Assembly: GCA_019415335.1 (NCBI GenBank)
Contig: DXKH01000070.1
Span: 1-64,000, forward strand
DNA from: Citrobacter sp.
Lineage (GTDB): Bacteria > Pseudomonadota > Gammaproteobacteria > Enterobacterales > Enterobacteriaceae
Direction: 5' to 3'
DNA: 64,000 bases
Shown here: in pieces, positions 35,233 through 45,715 of the stretch
Position numbering within the stretch: position 1 is the stretch's first letter
Layout: each line of letters starts with the position of its first letter
Notes under the pieces: generated by a model
The model's input: only the letters and a program-made list of their open reading frames with translations
What the model was told of the DNA's origin: nothing
Database searches by the model: none
Position numbers and translations under genes: made by a program

Positions 35233-36165
35233 TCAAATTCTGGTTTGTCCGTGGCTGATGTTGATGGGCATCCCTGAGCGGCGTTCAAGCGCTTCACTAA
35301 CGCGGCTCACATCCACACCCTCTCCGCTCATAAAGCTACGCATCACCGACGTGATCGGCAGCGGAACTTTTCTGTCAGATTCATATTCCGAACGGTTACG
35401 GGACAGTGGTTCATGCACTTCTATCCAGCGACTGCCGTCCGGTTCTGTCGTGGTTTTCACCGGCTGATCGATAATCTGGACGCGGGTACCAACCGGTACA
35501 TTCTGGAACAGATGTTCGATATCGTCGTTGCGCAAACGAATGCAGCCCTGGCTCACGCGCAGGCCTATACCGAAATTCGCATTGGTGCCATGAATGGCGT
35601 ACAGCTTGCCGATATAGATGGCGTACAGCCCCATCGGGTTATCCGGCCCGGCAGGAACGAAGGCGGGCAGACTTTCTCCCCTGCTCGCATATTCACGACG
35701 AGTATTCGCCGTTGGCGTCCAGCTCGGTGCTTCCTGCTTACGCTCGACTCTCGTCACCCAGTTACGCGGCGTTTCTCGCCCTGCCTGGCCAATGCCAATC
35801 GGGAAGACCTCAACGGTATTACTGCCGTTGGGATAGTAGTAAAGACGCATCTCCGCCACGTTCACGACAATACCCTGACGAACGGTAGCGGGCAGAATGA
35901 TTTGTTGCGGCACAACCAGCATGGAACCCGACTTCGGCAGGAACACATCCACATCCGGATTCGCTTCCAGCATATTACTCAGCCCTTGCCCGTACTGAGC
36001 GGCAAATGCCTCAAGCGGTTGCGTATTCTTGTCGGGAACGGTAATCGTCAGCGGATTTCCAACCAGACGACTTCCTTCAGGTGGCAGTGGATAGCTGACA
36101 GCCAGCGCGCTCTGGCTTGCAAACAGCATAAATAATGAACAGAACAATTTCACACGAGGCAACAT
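35233..36165 (-). CDS. erfK: L,D-transpeptidase ErfK (LdtA)
   Basis: A 310-aa periplasmic protein. It has a signal peptide (residues about 1-22, ending QSALA), a LysM-like segment (about 40-90), then a YkuD catalytic domain with [10 protein letters not shown] and [11 protein letters not shown], where the cysteine is the nucleophile. It is one of the enzymes that attach Braun lipoprotein to peptidoglycan. It is read leftwards and stands between the second island and the cobalamin operon, as in E. coli where it neighbours cobT. Confidence 0.95.
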   Translation of the reverse strand: MLPRVKLFCSLFMLFASQSALAVSYPLPPEGSRLVGNPLTITVPDKNTQPLEAFAAQYGQGLSNMLEANPDVDVFLPKSGSMLVVPQQIILPATVRQGIVVNVAEMRLYYYPNGSNTVEVFPIGIGQAGRETPRNWVTRVERKQEAPSWTPTANTRREYASRGESLPAFVPAGPDNPMGLYAIYIGKLYAIHGTNANFGIGLRVSQGCIRLRNDDIEHLFQNVPVGTRVQIIDQPVKTTTEPDGSRWIEVHEPLSRNRSEYESDRKVPLPITSVMRSFMSGEGVDVSRVSEALERRSGMPINISHGQTRI

Positions 36166-36294
36166 TTCCCTTTCCTCAGTCGCGGCAGATGTAGGGAAAT
36201 TATAGCTTTTTTAGCGCCCGGAAACCTACACCCTCTGCCTTCTTCTGAAACTGGCCGGCGAATAGCACGTTGCGCAGGCCAGATCCGAAGCGCA

Positions 36295-37362
36295 TCAGGC
36301 GGTTTCTTTACCATCCGGTAGCACGATATTGCTGGCGGCCAGTTGCCCCATATTGCTGTACATCGCGCAGGCGGCTTCCACAATCGGCATTGCCAATGCA
36401 GCACCGCTACCCTCACCCAGACGCATCCCCATGTTGAGATAAGGTTCGAGCTCCAGGTGCTCCAGCGCAATCCGCGCGCCTTTTTCGGCTGAGAAATGCG
36501 AAGGGATGAGATACGGTTTGATCTCTGGCGCAATCTGACAGGCAGCCAGCGCAGCGGAATAGGACAGGAAGCCATCCAGCAGCACCGGTAAACCGCAGGA
36601 CGCTGCGCCCAGGATGACCCCCGCCATGCCCACCAGGTCAAAGCCTCCCACTTTCGCCAGCACGTCGACACCGTCATGCGGATTAGGCTGGTTGACGGCA
36701 ATCGCCCGGCGAACCACCTCCACTTTATTGCCCACGCGGGAAAGCGGCAGGTTCGCGCCAATTCCTACCACCGCTTCAGCCTCGCTGCCTGTCAGCACGC
36801 TGACAATCGCCGCGGCAGGCGTGGTATTCGCCATCCCCAACTCACCAACGCCAAACAGCGTCACACCACGCTGCGCCTGTTCACGCGTGTAACGAATGAC
36901 TTCCAGCAGCAGTTCTTCCGCCTGTGCACGACTCATTGCCGGGCCGGTGGCGATATTTCCGCACCCTCGCGCCACGCGCATGTTCACCACGCCGGGGATG
37001 AGTTCAGCATCAATTCCCACGTCAATCACATGAACCTTTGCACCCGCATGAGCCGCAAGCACGCAGACGCCCGTCGTGCCGCGCGTCATATTTGCCGCCT
37101 GAATCGCAGTCACCACCTTAGGCGAAACGGCAACCCCTTCATCCCAGACACCGTGATCGGCACACATCACCAGTATCGCTTTCCCACCGACTCGCGGGAC
37201 ACCGTTCAAACCCGGCATCCCCGCCAGTTGTACCGCCAGCGCCTCCAGTCGGCCCAGACTGCCCGGCGGCTTAAGCAGGCCATCAATATGCTGCTGGGCA
37301 CGAGCCATGGCGCCACGGTCAGGCGGTGGAATTTCGCGGAGTAAAGAGGTTAACGTTTGCAT
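36295..37362 (-). CDS. cobT: Nicotinate-nucleotide--DMB phosphoribosyltransferase CobT
   Basis: 355 aa from the ATG at 37362 ([10 protein letters not shown]); this matches the Salmonella N-terminus better than an ATG 12 bases earlier. It transfers phosphoribose from nicotinate mononucleotide to 5,6-dimethylbenzimidazole to make alpha-ribazole phosphate, the lower ligand of B12. Family hallmarks are [40 protein letters not shown], and [10 protein letters not shown] with the catalytic glutamate near the C-terminus. It is the last gene of the cobalamin operon, 25 bp after cobS. Confidence 0.95.
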   Translation of the reverse strand: MQTLTSLLREIPPPDRGAMARAQQHIDGLLKPPGSLGRLEALAVQLAGMPGLNGVPRVGGKAILVMCADHGVWDEGVAVSPKVVTAIQAANMTRGTTGVCVLAAHAGAKVHVIDVGIDAELIPGVVNMRVARGCGNIATGPAMSRAQAEELLLEVIRYTREQAQRGVTLFGVGELGMANTTPAAAIVSVLTGSEAEAVVGIGANLPLSRVGNKVEVVRRAIAVNQPNPHDGVDVLAKVGGFDLVGMAGVILGAASCGLPVLLDGFLSYSAALAACQIAPEIKPYLIPSHFSAEKGARIALEHLELEPYLNMGMRLGEGSGAALAMPIVEAACAMYSNMGQLAASNIVLPDGKETA

Positions 37363-37387
37363 AAGTGTTCTCATTGTGTTGGCTGAC

Positions 37388-38131
37388 TCACAGCAGAGCC
37401 AGCAGGAATATCAACTCGCCAAGTTCTATTGCCGCACCCAGCGTATCGCCGGTTTGCCCACCCAACGTCCGTTTTAACAGTTGTCCCAGCAGGAAAATCG
37501 CCACCATCGTCACGACCAGCGCCGCTACGCCCTGCATTCCAGGCAGCAGGACCGCCGCGAGAATCGCCGCCAGGCCAAGGGTAAAGCAGGTTTGCGTGCC
37601 GGTGACATGGCCGATAAACACATTGCCTAATCCCTCTTCACGGGCGTAGCGATGGCGATACATCAATAGCACGGCGGTCCCGCGCCCTACCGCACAGGCG
37701 GCCGCCAGCGCGGCCAGCATAGGGGTACCGCGTAGCGCCAGTTCGCTGATCACCAGTACCTTCGCCAGCAGAACAAAAATGAGTGCCAGTCCGCCGTGCG
37801 TTCCCAGGCGGCTGTCGCGCATAATCTCCAGCATACGGTCCCGACTGCGGGCAGAAAAAACGCCGTCACAGGTGTCGGCCAGACCGTCGAGGTGAAAGCC
37901 CCCGGTCATCAGCGCCAGCGCTAACACGGTGAAAAGCGCCGCCAGCGGTGCACCGCACCAGGCCTGGAAGAGCATAAACACCAGTCCGCTCAACGCGCCG
38001 AGCAGTAGGCCAATGAGCGGAAAAGTTACAATACCGCGTGAATACTGATCAAACTCCAGTCCCTGCGACCAGCGACCCGGAACGGGCAAACGCGTAATAA
38101 AAGAGAGCATTGCCCAGAACAACTTACTCAT
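37388..38131 (-). CDS. cobS: Cobalamin synthase CobS
   Basis: A 247-aa inner-membrane protein with about six hydrophobic segments. It joins adenosylcobinamide-GDP to alpha-ribazole (phosphate) to make adenosylcobalamin (phosphate). The conserved acidic motif [16 protein letters not shown] followed by RDSRLGTHG is clear near residues 77-110 and should bind the metal. It overlaps cobU by 4 bases. Confidence 0.95.
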   Translation of the reverse strand: MSKLFWAMLSFITRLPVPGRWSQGLEFDQYSRGIVTFPLIGLLLGALSGLVFMLFQAWCGAPLAALFTVLALALMTGGFHLDGLADTCDGVFSARSRDRMLEIMRDSRLGTHGGLALIFVLLAKVLVISELALRGTPMLAALAAACAVGRGTAVLLMYRHRYAREEGLGNVFIGHVTGTQTCFTLGLAAILAAVLLPGMQGVAALVVTMVAIFLLGQLLKRTLGGQTGDTLGAAIELGELIFLLALL

Positions 38132-38673
38132 TTAATTTTGACTCCAATACCCGATACCACCAGCCACACCTCATCTGCCGCTGCCGCCAGACGCTGATTC
38201 ACGCGCCCGGCGATATCCCGAAAGTGCCGCGCCAGACGGTTTTCCGGTACGATCCCCATTCCGACTTCGTTGGTCACCAGCACCACCCTGGCCGGACACC
38301 GCTGACAGGCCGCGATCAGCGTCTGGATCTCCGCCTCAATCGCTGTTTCCAGTGCCGCGTAATCCCAGCTATCCGGGTCACTGTCGCCGCCAAAGGCAAA
38401 CAACAGGTTAGTGACCATGGTGGTGATGCACTCCAGCAGAATGGCTTCATCCGGCGCGTTATCCGCGGTGATCAGCGCATCAAGATGCTGCCAACGCTCG
38501 GCGGTACGCCAGTGCACAGGACGTCCATCACGATGATGCTGAATACGCGCTGCCATCTCGTCATCAAAAATCTGCGATGTCGCGATGTACAGCACCTGCG
38601 GGAAATCAGCGATCAGGGCTTCGGCATGACGACTCTTACCGCTGCGCGCGCCGCCAGTGACCAGAATCATCAT
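38128..38673 (-). CDS. cobU: Cobinamide kinase/guanylyltransferase CobU
   Basis: 181 aa. A bifunctional enzyme that phosphorylates adenosylcobinamide and then transfers GMP to give adenosylcobinamide-GDP. The P-loop [14 protein letters not shown] is at residues 5-18, with [11 protein letters not shown] further on, including the histidine that takes GMP, and [15 protein letters not shown] towards the end. It overlaps cbiP and cobS by 4 bases each, which implies translational coupling. Confidence 0.95.
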   Translation of the reverse strand: MMILVTGGARSGKSRHAEALIADFPQVLYIATSQIFDDEMAARIQHHRDGRPVHWRTAERWQHLDALITADNAPDEAILLECITTMVTNLLFAFGGDSDPDSWDYAALETAIEAEIQTLIAACQRCPARVVLVTNEVGMGIVPENRLARHFRDIAGRVNQRLAAAADEVWLVVSGIGVKIK

Positions 38674-40190
38674 ACGGACTCCCGGTGTTGCTGCATGATG
38701 GTATAAATTTTCTCAATATCGATGTGTTGCCGCATCGCATCCGCCAGCAGATCAAACTGCTGTGATTTATATTGCGCGTATTGGAAGGTGGGATCCAGGG
38801 GAGTCAGCCCTTTACGCACGCGCAGACCATTGACCAGCGCCCGTGTAAAGTCATCACTGTCGAACAGGCCATGCAGATAGGTGCCAAACGCCCTGCCATC
38901 TGCGGTGACGGCGCCATCCGCGACGTTTTCGCCGTGCTTTTGCAGTTGCATCACCGACTGGCAATCGCCGTTCAGCGTCGTTTCGCCCATGTGAATTTCA
39001 TAGCCGCGCACCGGCAACCCGGACGCCGCAGACAGCCAGTCCGGCAATGTCGACGACATCGTCGCCGTGACCTGGGTGGTGGTTTTACGCTGGGCAAAAT
39101 AGGTCACAGTATCGAGCAGCCCCAACCCCGGTAGCGTTCCCAGTCCCGACTCAACTTCATCAATAATGGTCTCGCCGAGCATCTGATAGCCACCGCAGAT
39201 CCCAACAATGGGGATGTTTTGTTGGTGCGCCTGCAACACCGCGTGGGCCATGCCGCTTTCACGCAGCCACACCAGATCGCCGAGCGTATTTTTACTGCCC
39301 GGCAGGATCACCAGATCAACGTCAGCCAGCTCCTGTGGATGACGCACATAACGCACGCGGACATCGGGCTGTGCGGCCAGCGCGTTAAAATCAGTGAAAT
39401 TCGAGATATGCGGGACCTGCACCACGGCAATGTTGATATCGCGTTTTTCCGTACGCAGGTATTTCCCTTTTTGCAGCGCCACGCCATCTTCATCTTCGAG
39501 ATCGACATCCAGCCACGGCATCACGCCCAGCACAGGAACGCCGGTCAGGCTTTCAATCTGTTCAATACCGGGATTAAGCAACGCCACATCACCACGAAAC
39601 TTATTGATGATCACTCCTTTCACCCGCGCACGCTCATGTTCATGCAGTAGCGCCAGCGTACCGTAGATGGAGGCGAACACCCCGCCGCGATCGATATCGG
39701 CGACCAGGATCACCGGACACTGCGCCATCTCGGCCATCCCCATATTGACGATGTCACGGTCACGCAGGTTGATCTCTGCCGGACTGCCCGCCCCTTCCAG
39801 CACCAGTACATCAAACTCCTGCGCCAGACTGGTGTAAACGGAGAGGATCTGCTCGCGCAGACGCGGCTTGTATTCGTGATAGCTGACCGCATCCATATCG
39901 GTCGCCACCTGCCCCATCAGCACCACCTGCGCCTTGCGATCGCTGGTCGGTTTCAACAGCACCGGATTCATGCGGACATCCGGCACTATGCCCGCGGCTT
40001 CGGCCTGAAAAATCTGCGCGCGGCCCATCTCTTTTCCCTCCGGCGTGATGCCGGAGTTGAGTGCCATATTCTGCGACTTGAACGGTGCGGTCCGCCGACC
40101 ATCCTGATAAAAAATGCGGCACAGTCCCGCCACCAGAACGCTCTTGCCGACGTCAGACGCCGTTCCCTGCAACATAATGGCCTGCGTCAT
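38670..40190 (-). CDS. cbiP: Cobyric acid synthase CbiP
   Basis: 506 aa. A glutamine-dependent enzyme that amidates side chains b, d, e and g of adenosylcobyrinic acid a,c-diamide. An N-terminal ATP-grasp-like dethiobiotin-synthetase fold ([32 protein letters not shown]) is followed by a class I-like amidotransferase domain ([20 protein letters not shown] with the nucleophilic cysteine; YLHGLFD). It overlaps cobU and cbiO by 4 bases. Confidence 0.95.
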   Translation of the reverse strand: MTQAIMLQGTASDVGKSVLVAGLCRIFYQDGRRTAPFKSQNMALNSGITPEGKEMGRAQIFQAEAAGIVPDVRMNPVLLKPTSDRKAQVVLMGQVATDMDAVSYHEYKPRLREQILSVYTSLAQEFDVLVLEGAGSPAEINLRDRDIVNMGMAEMAQCPVILVADIDRGGVFASIYGTLALLHEHERARVKGVIINKFRGDVALLNPGIEQIESLTGVPVLGVMPWLDVDLEDEDGVALQKGKYLRTEKRDINIAVVQVPHISNFTDFNALAAQPDVRVRYVRHPQELADVDLVILPGSKNTLGDLVWLRESGMAHAVLQAHQQNIPIVGICGGYQMLGETIIDEVESGLGTLPGLGLLDTVTYFAQRKTTTQVTATMSSTLPDWLSAASGLPVRGYEIHMGETTLNGDCQSVMQLQKHGENVADGAVTADGRAFGTYLHGLFDSDDFTRALVNGLRVRKGLTPLDPTFQYAQYKSQQFDLLADAMRQHIDIEKIYTIMQQHRESV

Positions 40191-41002
40191 GACGCCTCCT
40201 TAATTGCGCGTTGTCGCATACAACTGAAAAATTCATCTTCGGTTTTGCACAGCGGCATGCCTAGCTCTGCGTGCAGTTTCACCAGCCAGGGTTGCGTTAA
40301 CCCGGCCTCTTCAATCAGTTCCGTACGGGCAAAAACCTCACCCGGTTCACCGTGCGCCAGCACGTCGCCATGACGTAACACGTAGACGGCATCGCTGACT
40401 TCATAAATCAGATCAATGTCATGGCTGGAGATCACCACGTGGTTCCCCTGCGCCACAATCCGTTTGATGATGTCGATCATCTGGCTGCGCCCTGAAGGAT
40501 CAAGTCCCGCCGTGGGTTCATCCAGTAACAGGTATTTCGCCCGTAACACCAGCGCGCCCGCGATGGCGACCCGCTTCTTCTGCCCGTGGCTTAAGCACTG
40601 AATCGGCTGCTGGCGAAAATGCTGGGCATCCACCAGCGTTAACGCCTCGTCGACTCGCCGGGCAATTTCGCCCTCCTCCACGCCAAGATTGCGCAGACTG
40701 AAAGCAATATCGCTGTCAATATCGGTGTAGAAAATTTGCTGATCGGGATCCTGAAACACCGTCGCAACCTGCTGGCGCAGCGCCAGCAGACCACGCTTAC
40801 TGTAGTCCAGTGGTTTTCCCTGCCACAGTACCGCGCCCTGTTGCGGTCGCAGTAATCCGCTCAGATTCATAAATAGGGTGGATTTCCCACAGCCATTGGC
40901 GCCCACCAGTCCGGTGACGGCATGCTGCGAGAAATCCAGCGTCAGCCCTTTAAGTACCTGCGCATCCTGATAACGAAACCAGAGGTCGGTGGTGGCAAGC
41001 AT
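40187..41002 (-). CDS. cbiO: Cobalt ECF transporter ATPase CbiO
   Basis: 271 aa. The ATP-binding subunit of the CbiMNQO cobalt importer. Walker A (GANGCGKST) is near residue 34, the Q loop [10 protein letters not shown] follows, the signature is [16 protein letters not shown], and Walker B is [12 protein letters not shown], with a switch histidine in VISSHD. It is cytoplasmic and works with CbiQ in the membrane. Confidence 0.95.
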   Translation of the reverse strand: MLATTDLWFRYQDAQVLKGLTLDFSQHAVTGLVGANGCGKSTLFMNLSGLLRPQQGAVLWQGKPLDYSKRGLLALRQQVATVFQDPDQQIFYTDIDSDIAFSLRNLGVEEGEIARRVDEALTLVDAQHFRQQPIQCLSHGQKKRVAIAGALVLRAKYLLLDEPTAGLDPSGRSQMIDIIKRIVAQGNHVVISSHDIDLIYEVSDAVYVLRHGDVLAHGEPGEVFARTELIEEAGLTQPWLVKLHAELGMPLCKTEDEFFSCMRQRAIKEAS

Positions 41003-41010
41003 GCTTTTCC

Positions 41011-41688
41011 TTACAGGTGAAAATCACCCTGATACAATTTGATATCTAACGTCGCTGCCATTTGCTGATAACGAATCAGCACCCGGGTAAACAGAACGCC
41101 CACCAGCATCGCCAGCGAGCGATAGCCAATCGGCAGACTACGATAGCCAAAACGCAGCGTCTGCGCGCGATGAATGGCTATCGCTTCATCTAACAGAATA
41201 AAAATAAAGCGCCAGGTCAGCAGGATCTGTTCCGTCAGCAGTCGCGGCACCCGCGCCCGCTTGAGCAGTAAAATTAGCTGCGGAAACGGCAAGTTAAGCA
41301 CCAGCCAGAACGTGGCCGCCAGCGCCGCCAGACTACGCCAGAACGTCTCATTCGCGGTATGTAGCCCCGACGCCGTCACGCCCAGCCAGTAACTGCCAAC
41401 CGGAAAACTGACCAGCAGTGTTTGTGGGTCGCGGCTGACGCTGAACAGGATCGTTACCACGCCAACCAGCAGGAAACCAAACGGCAGCGCCATCCAGCGA
41501 CACCAGCGGCGCAGGGAGATGCGCAGCAGCCAACAGGTCAGCCCGGCAATCAGCGCCAACTCAATACCCTGCCCCCAGGAAGGCAGGGTAAACGCCAGGG
41601 TCATCAGCAGCAGCCAGAACAGAAACTTACGCTCTGGTGCGACGTGAAACCAGCGGCTCTGATAGCTCAGTCGATCAAGCCCGGTCAT
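41011..41688 (-). CDS. cbiQ: Cobalt ECF transporter T component CbiQ
   Basis: 225 aa from the second ATG (41688), matching the Salmonella N-terminus MTGLDRLSYQSRW. A membrane protein with four to six hydrophobic segments and the coupling motifs of energy-coupling-factor T subunits (ARVPRLLTEQILLTWRF and AQTLRFGY). It transmits ATP hydrolysis by CbiO to CbiM. It overlaps cbiN by 14 bases. Confidence 0.95.
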   Translation of the reverse strand: MTGLDRLSYQSRWFHVAPERKFLFWLLLMTLAFTLPSWGQGIELALIAGLTCWLLRISLRRWCRWMALPFGFLLVGVVTILFSVSRDPQTLLVSFPVGSYWLGVTASGLHTANETFWRSLAALAATFWLVLNLPFPQLILLLKRARVPRLLTEQILLTWRFIFILLDEAIAIHRAQTLRFGYRSLPIGYRSLAMLVGVLFTRVLIRYQQMAATLDIKLYQGDFHL

Positions 41689-41956
41689 CACGGCGTTGTC
41701 TGCCTTTGGTGTAGCCCAGAATATAGAAAATCACCGCCGCGCCGAGCGATCCCTGCAACGTAAACAGCAGGCTTTCAATTTCCCCACTCGCCGGTTCGTA
41801 CAGCGGCTGGAACCACGGCTCATAATGCGGAGCCACCACCTGAATCTGGCTTTCCGCTTCACCGTCCGAACCACCGTACTCACCGCCGTGGTTGATGAAA
41901 AACGGCAACACGACCAGGGCAATCACCATGGCTAATAATATCAGCGTCTTTTTCAT
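41675..41956 (-). CDS. cbiN: Cobalt transport accessory protein CbiN
   Basis: 93 aa with two membrane segments (residues about 4-22 and 68-85) around a periplasmic loop containing HYEPWFQPLYEPASGEIESLLF, the conserved core of CbiN. It assists cobalt loading of CbiM. It lies between cbiM (1-bp gap) and cbiQ (overlap). Confidence 0.95.
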   Translation of the reverse strand: MKKTLILLAMVIALVVLPFFINHGGEYGGSDGEAESQIQVVAPHYEPWFQPLYEPASGEIESLLFTLQGSLGAAVIFYILGYTKGRQRRDDRA

Positions 41957-41957
41957 G

Positions 41958-42695
41958 TTAATGTCCTTGCGCGGTAATCAGTTGCCGTTTCGTCAACTGG
42001 TCGTAGATCATTACGGTCAGCAAGCCTTCGGCGATAGCAATCGGGATCTGCGTCAGGCAGAAAATCCCCATAAACTTGATGACAGAGCCCGTCGCACCCG
42101 CTTCGGGATCCGGGAAAGCCACACCCAACTGCACCGACGTGACAAAATAGGTCACCAGATCCGCCAGCATGGCGCAGAGGAAGACGCCGACATCACGGCG
42201 GATCCCGGCACGACAGGCCATCTTCCACACCATATAGCCGACCACCGGACCAATCACCGCCATCGACATGCCGTTCGCGCCCAGGGTGGTTAAGCCACCG
42301 TGCGCCAGCAGCAGCGCCTGGAACAGCAGTACGATAGCGCCGAGAACCGCCACCACCCCCGGGCCAAACAGGATCACCGCCAGCCCGACGCCTGTCGGAT
42401 GTGAGCAGCTACCGGTAACCGACGGGATCTTCAGTGCCGACAGCACAAAAATAAACGCCCCGCACAGCGCCAGCAGCACTTTCTGATGGCTGTCATCCAT
42501 CACGATGTGTCGCAGGCGCACCAGTCCATACCACAGGCACGGTAAAAACAGCAGCCACCAGGCCAACGCCCACATCGGCGGTAAAAACCCTTCCATGATG
42601 TGCATGGCGAACGCCTGCTCCGGCACAATCATCAGCAATAGCGCCGCAGCCAGACCACTGAATGACAGCTGTTTCAGCTGTTTTTCGAGTTTCAT
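41958..42695 (-). CDS. cbiM: Cobalt ECF transporter S component CbiM
   Basis: 245 aa from ATG 42695, which overlaps the cbiL stop (ATGA). The frame extends further upstream, but that part would lie within cbiL. A signal-like leader (to about residue 31, ending EQAFA) precedes MHIMEGFLPP: the histidine after the mature N-terminal methionine is the known cobalt/nickel ligand of this family. Six or seven membrane segments follow. Cobalt import supplies the metal for CbiK. Confidence 0.95.
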   Translation of the reverse strand: MKLEKQLKQLSFSGLAAALLLMIVPEQAFAMHIMEGFLPPMWALAWWLLFLPCLWYGLVRLRHIVMDDSHQKVLLALCGAFIFVLSALKIPSVTGSCSHPTGVGLAVILFGPGVVAVLGAIVLLFQALLLAHGGLTTLGANGMSMAVIGPVVGYMVWKMACRAGIRRDVGVFLCAMLADLVTYFVTSVQLGVAFPDPEAGATGSVIKFMGIFCLTQIPIAIAEGLLTVMIYDQLTKRQLITAQGH

Positions 42696-43405
42696 TCTGC
42701 ATACTCCCACTGTTTGTTGACCAGGATGGTCGAGAAATAAGGCAACGGCTGATCGTCGCTGACCTCGTTGAGATGCCGCCAGCACTGCTCTCCAGGGAGC
42801 GTGGCCTCAGACATCATCAGTGCACAATCCAGTAATCCGGCCTCACCCAGCAGCGCTTTAATCCGCGCAAAGCGGCCATAGACCTTCATCAGCACCAGAC
42901 TGTCGTGTTGACGGAGCGCCTGAGCGATTTCCGCTTCCGGCGCGGTACAGGAGATCACCGCCAGCGACTGCTGTTCCATTGCCAGCGGCGTTTTGGAGCG
43001 TGCGGCAATGGCGGCAAACGACGTCACGCCAGGGACAATCTCCAGCCAGTCCGGACATCCGATACGCTGCAATAAAAAGACCCAGGTGCTGAACAGCATG
43101 GCGTCGCCCAGGGTGATAAATCCCACCTGTTTGCCTGCCTTCACTTCCTTCACCAGCGCGGCAGCCACTTCGTCCCAGACCGCCTCTTTTTCCGCACTGT
43201 CCGCGCTCATGGGGAAATGGCAACAGCGCACTTCCGTGTTTTCGCCGATGTATTCCCGCACGATGGAAAGCGCGAGACTGTCACCGCCCTTACGTCCCGC
43301 CGGGGCATAGAGAATATCCAGTGAACCCAGGATGCGGGAGGCGCGAACGGTAATCAGATCGGCCGCTCCCGGGCCGGTGCTCAGGGCGTACAGTTTACCG
43401 CTCAT
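42692..43405 (-). CDS. cbiL: Precorrin-2 C20-methyltransferase CbiL
   Basis: 237 aa. Transfers a methyl group from S-adenosylmethionine to C20 of cobalt-factor/precorrin-2. It has the tetrapyrrole methylase fold with STGPGAADLITVRA near the start and GFITLGDAMLFSTWVFL and EIVPGVTSFAAIAA in the middle. It overlaps cbiK and cbiM by 4 bases each. Confidence 0.95.
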   Translation of the reverse strand: MSGKLYALSTGPGAADLITVRASRILGSLDILYAPAGRKGGDSLALSIVREYIGENTEVRCCHFPMSADSAEKEAVWDEVAAALVKEVKAGKQVGFITLGDAMLFSTWVFLLQRIGCPDWLEIVPGVTSFAAIAARSKTPLAMEQQSLAVISCTAPEAEIAQALRQHDSLVLMKVYGRFARIKALLGEAGLLDCALMMSEATLPGEQCWRHLNEVSDDQPLPYFSTILVNKQWEYAE

Positions 43406-44196
43406 GCCGCTTCCTCCATCGCCACGCTCAGCGCCTGTTGCAGATGCGCGACAAACATCGCCCGCACCGCCGGATTCTCACCAAGACCGCTCAACCACGG
43501 CGTTGCCGTGATCCCCGCCGCCGTAAACAACGTTTTCCACGAATCATCGTCGTCCGAAGCCATATCGTTGATAGCATGATCCCCTGCCACCAGCATCAGC
43601 GGCATCAGGTGGACGGCGTTGATCCCCTCTTTGCTCAGGCTCTCAATCAGAATATCGACTTCCGGATAGCTCTCCACCGCGCCGACGCGCGCCGGGAAGC
43701 CCTGCGCCATCATCATGTGATCGAGGCAGGCATAGGCGGCAAACGCGTGATGGCTGGCACCATGGCCCATAAACACCACTTTTTCATTGTCGCCAGTTAC
43801 AGGCATCTGCTGTTGCAGGGCCAGCATTAGCTGCGCGTAATCGTCATGGCTGCTCAACAACGGCACGCCCAGCGTCAGGCGGGCAAACAGCGGACGCAGA
43901 GTCTGCACTTCACGGACAATTTTTTCGTATTCGTCGCCGTTAATGATGTGCAGTGACTGAATCGCCACATCCTGATATCCCTGCTCAGCAAGCTTTTGCA
44001 GCGCCTGCAGCGGGGTGTCGATCTCGATACCATCACGCTGTTTGAGCTTGCGAATAATCATTCCCGAGGTAAAGGCACGGAACAGGGTGCGGTCAGGACA
44101 ACTGGCGGCCAGATCGCGCTCGCAGGCCACAATGTTCTTCTCGCAGGTATCGTGATAGCTGGTACCAAAGCTGATCACCAGAAGCGCTTTTTTCAT
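43402..44196 (-). CDS. cbiK: Anaerobic cobalt chelatase CbiK
   Basis: 264 aa. Inserts Co2+ into sirohydrochlorin in the anaerobic B12 route. It begins KKALLVISFGTSYHDTCEKN, characteristic of class II chelatases. Metal/catalytic histidines lie in VVFMGHGASHHAFAAYAC (residues about 143-160) and LMLVAGDHAINDMASDD (about 200-216). It is 11 bp after cbiJ. Confidence 0.95.
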   Translation of the reverse strand: MKKALLVISFGTSYHDTCEKNIVACERDLAASCPDRTLFRAFTSGMIIRKLKQRDGIEIDTPLQALQKLAEQGYQDVAIQSLHIINGDEYEKIVREVQTLRPLFARLTLGVPLLSSHDDYAQLMLALQQQMPVTGDNEKVVFMGHGASHHAFAAYACLDHMMMAQGFPARVGAVESYPEVDILIESLSKEGINAVHLMPLMLVAGDHAINDMASDDDDSWKTLFTAAGITATPWLSGLGENPAVRAMFVAHLQQALSVAMEEAA

Positions 44197-44207
44197 TTTC
44201 TGACTCC

Positions 44208-44993
44208 TTAAGCCGCGGCCAGCCAGCGCGCCAAACGCTGCGCAAATGCGGCCTGACTTTCCAGTAATTCATCTCCCGTCACCAGCGGTGCCGGGCGGGT
44301 AATCACGATGCAGGGAATGCCTGCATCCAGACAGGGTTGAACCTTTTCCTGATAACCGCCTTCCGCGCCAGAAGCCTTGGTTATCACGACGTCAGCCTGA
44401 CACTGACGATAAAACGCGGCGTTGAACTCGGCGCTGAACGGTCCGCACAGCGCGAACATCTCGCCCACGCCAAAGCCCAGATCGGCGCATTGTTGAATCA
44501 CCTCGGGTACAGGCAACACGCGGGCAAGCAGCGTTTTTTCGGGTAAACCCGCGCGCCACGTCGCCAGATCTTTACTCCCGGTCGTCAGCAGGACACGCTC
44601 GCCAAAACGCCGCGCGATGTCGCACGCCTCGGCAATGCTCTGTACGGTGAAGAGCAGCGGATGCGTCAGTTCACTGAGCTGCTCCGGGCGCTGGTAGCGA
44701 CTGAGCAACACACCAGCCCGTTCGCAGGCACGCAGAATGTTGCGGCTCACCACTTCGGCATACGGGTGCGAAGCGTCGATCACCCAACGCGTCCCGTTCT
44801 CCTTCAGCCAGCTCACCATTTCATCCTGCTCCAGCCGTCCACAGCGCACCTGCCCCTTGATGTCGCCAGCCAACTGTTTCCCGGTCGGCGTCGCCACCGA
44901 CAGGGTGTAAGCCACGTTGGCGGCATCCAGTTGCTGGCACAGCGCGCGGGCATCGCTGGTGCCGCCCATGACCAGAACCTCACCAAAACTCAC
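44208..44993 (-). CDS. cbiJ: Cobalt-precorrin-6A reductase CbiJ
   Basis: 261 aa. Reduces the macrocycle of cobalt-precorrin-6A with a nicotinamide cofactor. It starts EVLVMGGTSDARALCQQLDA (nucleotide-binding GGTSDA), with VIDASHPYAEVVSRN and VLLTTGSKDLATW further on, all typical of CbiJ/CobK. It overlaps cbiH by 4 bases. Confidence 0.95.
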   Translation of the reverse strand: MSFGEVLVMGGTSDARALCQQLDAANVAYTLSVATPTGKQLAGDIKGQVRCGRLEQDEMVSWLKENGTRWVIDASHPYAEVVSRNILRACERAGVLLSRYQRPEQLSELTHPLLFTVQSIAEACDIARRFGERVLLTTGSKDLATWRAGLPEKTLLARVLPVPEVIQQCADLGFGVGEMFALCGPFSAEFNAAFYRQCQADVVITKASGAEGGYQEKVQPCLDAGIPCIVITRPAPLVTGDELLESQAAFAQRLARWLAAA

Positions 44994-45715
44994 AACACGT
45001 AACCTCGTGGCGTGATCATCAGGCCATCCTGCACGTAGGTCGCTTTGTTACCGACGATCACCAGACTGGTCATGTCCACCGGTTCAAAATCCATCTCACC
45101 CAGCGTGGTTAGCCATTTCTCCTGCTTTTTACGCCCGGCAGATTTCACCACCCCCACCGGCGTTTGCCCGCTCTTACTGGCGGAAAGCAGTTCAAATGCG
45201 CGCGCCAGATGCCCTTCACGGCCCCGGCTGCGCGGGTTATAGAAGCAGATCACGAAGTCTGCTTCCCCGGCGGCGATAATGCGTTTTTCGATAACCGGCC
45301 ACGGTGTCAACAGATCGCTCAGGCTGATATGGCAAAAATCGTGCATCAGCGGTGCACCGAGCAGTGAAGCGGCTGCGATGCTGGCGGTCATCCCCGGGAT
45401 CAGGCGCACTTCAACGTCCAGCTTCTGTTTGCTGACCAGTTCCAGCACCAGCCCCGCCATGCCGTAAATACCGGCGTCGCCGCTGCTGATCAGCGCCACG
45501 TTGTGTCCGGCCTGCGCCAGTTCAATCGCCGCATGACAGCGCTCGATCTCTTTGCACATGCCGGTTTTGATCACCTGCTTGTCACCGGTAAACGCTTTGA
45601 CGAGGTGGGTGTAGGTTTTGTATCCCACAATAATCTCTGCCGCCTGCAGTGCTTCAACGGCTTCCATGGTCATCATGGCCTGTGAGCCGGGGCCGATTCC
45701 GATTACGGTTAACAT
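44990..45715 (-). CDS. cbiH: Cobalt-precorrin-3 C17-methyltransferase CbiH
   Basis: 241 aa. Methylates C17 and contracts the corrin ring. A tetrapyrrole methylase with VIGIGPGSQAMMT at the start, ALISSGDAGIYGMAGLVLE (GDAGIYG motif) and LIPGMTASIAAASLLGAPLMHDF. Its ATG (45715) sits on the last base of cbiG, a 1-base overlap. Confidence 0.95.
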   Translation of the reverse strand: MLTVIGIGPGSQAMMTMEAVEALQAAEIIVGYKTYTHLVKAFTGDKQVIKTGMCKEIERCHAAIELAQAGHNVALISSGDAGIYGMAGLVLELVSKQKLDVEVRLIPGMTASIAAASLLGAPLMHDFCHISLSDLLTPWPVIEKRIIAAGEADFVICFYNPRSRGREGHLARAFELLSASKSGQTPVGVVKSAGRKKQEKWLTTLGEMDFEPVDMTSLVIVGNKATYVQDGLMITPRGYVL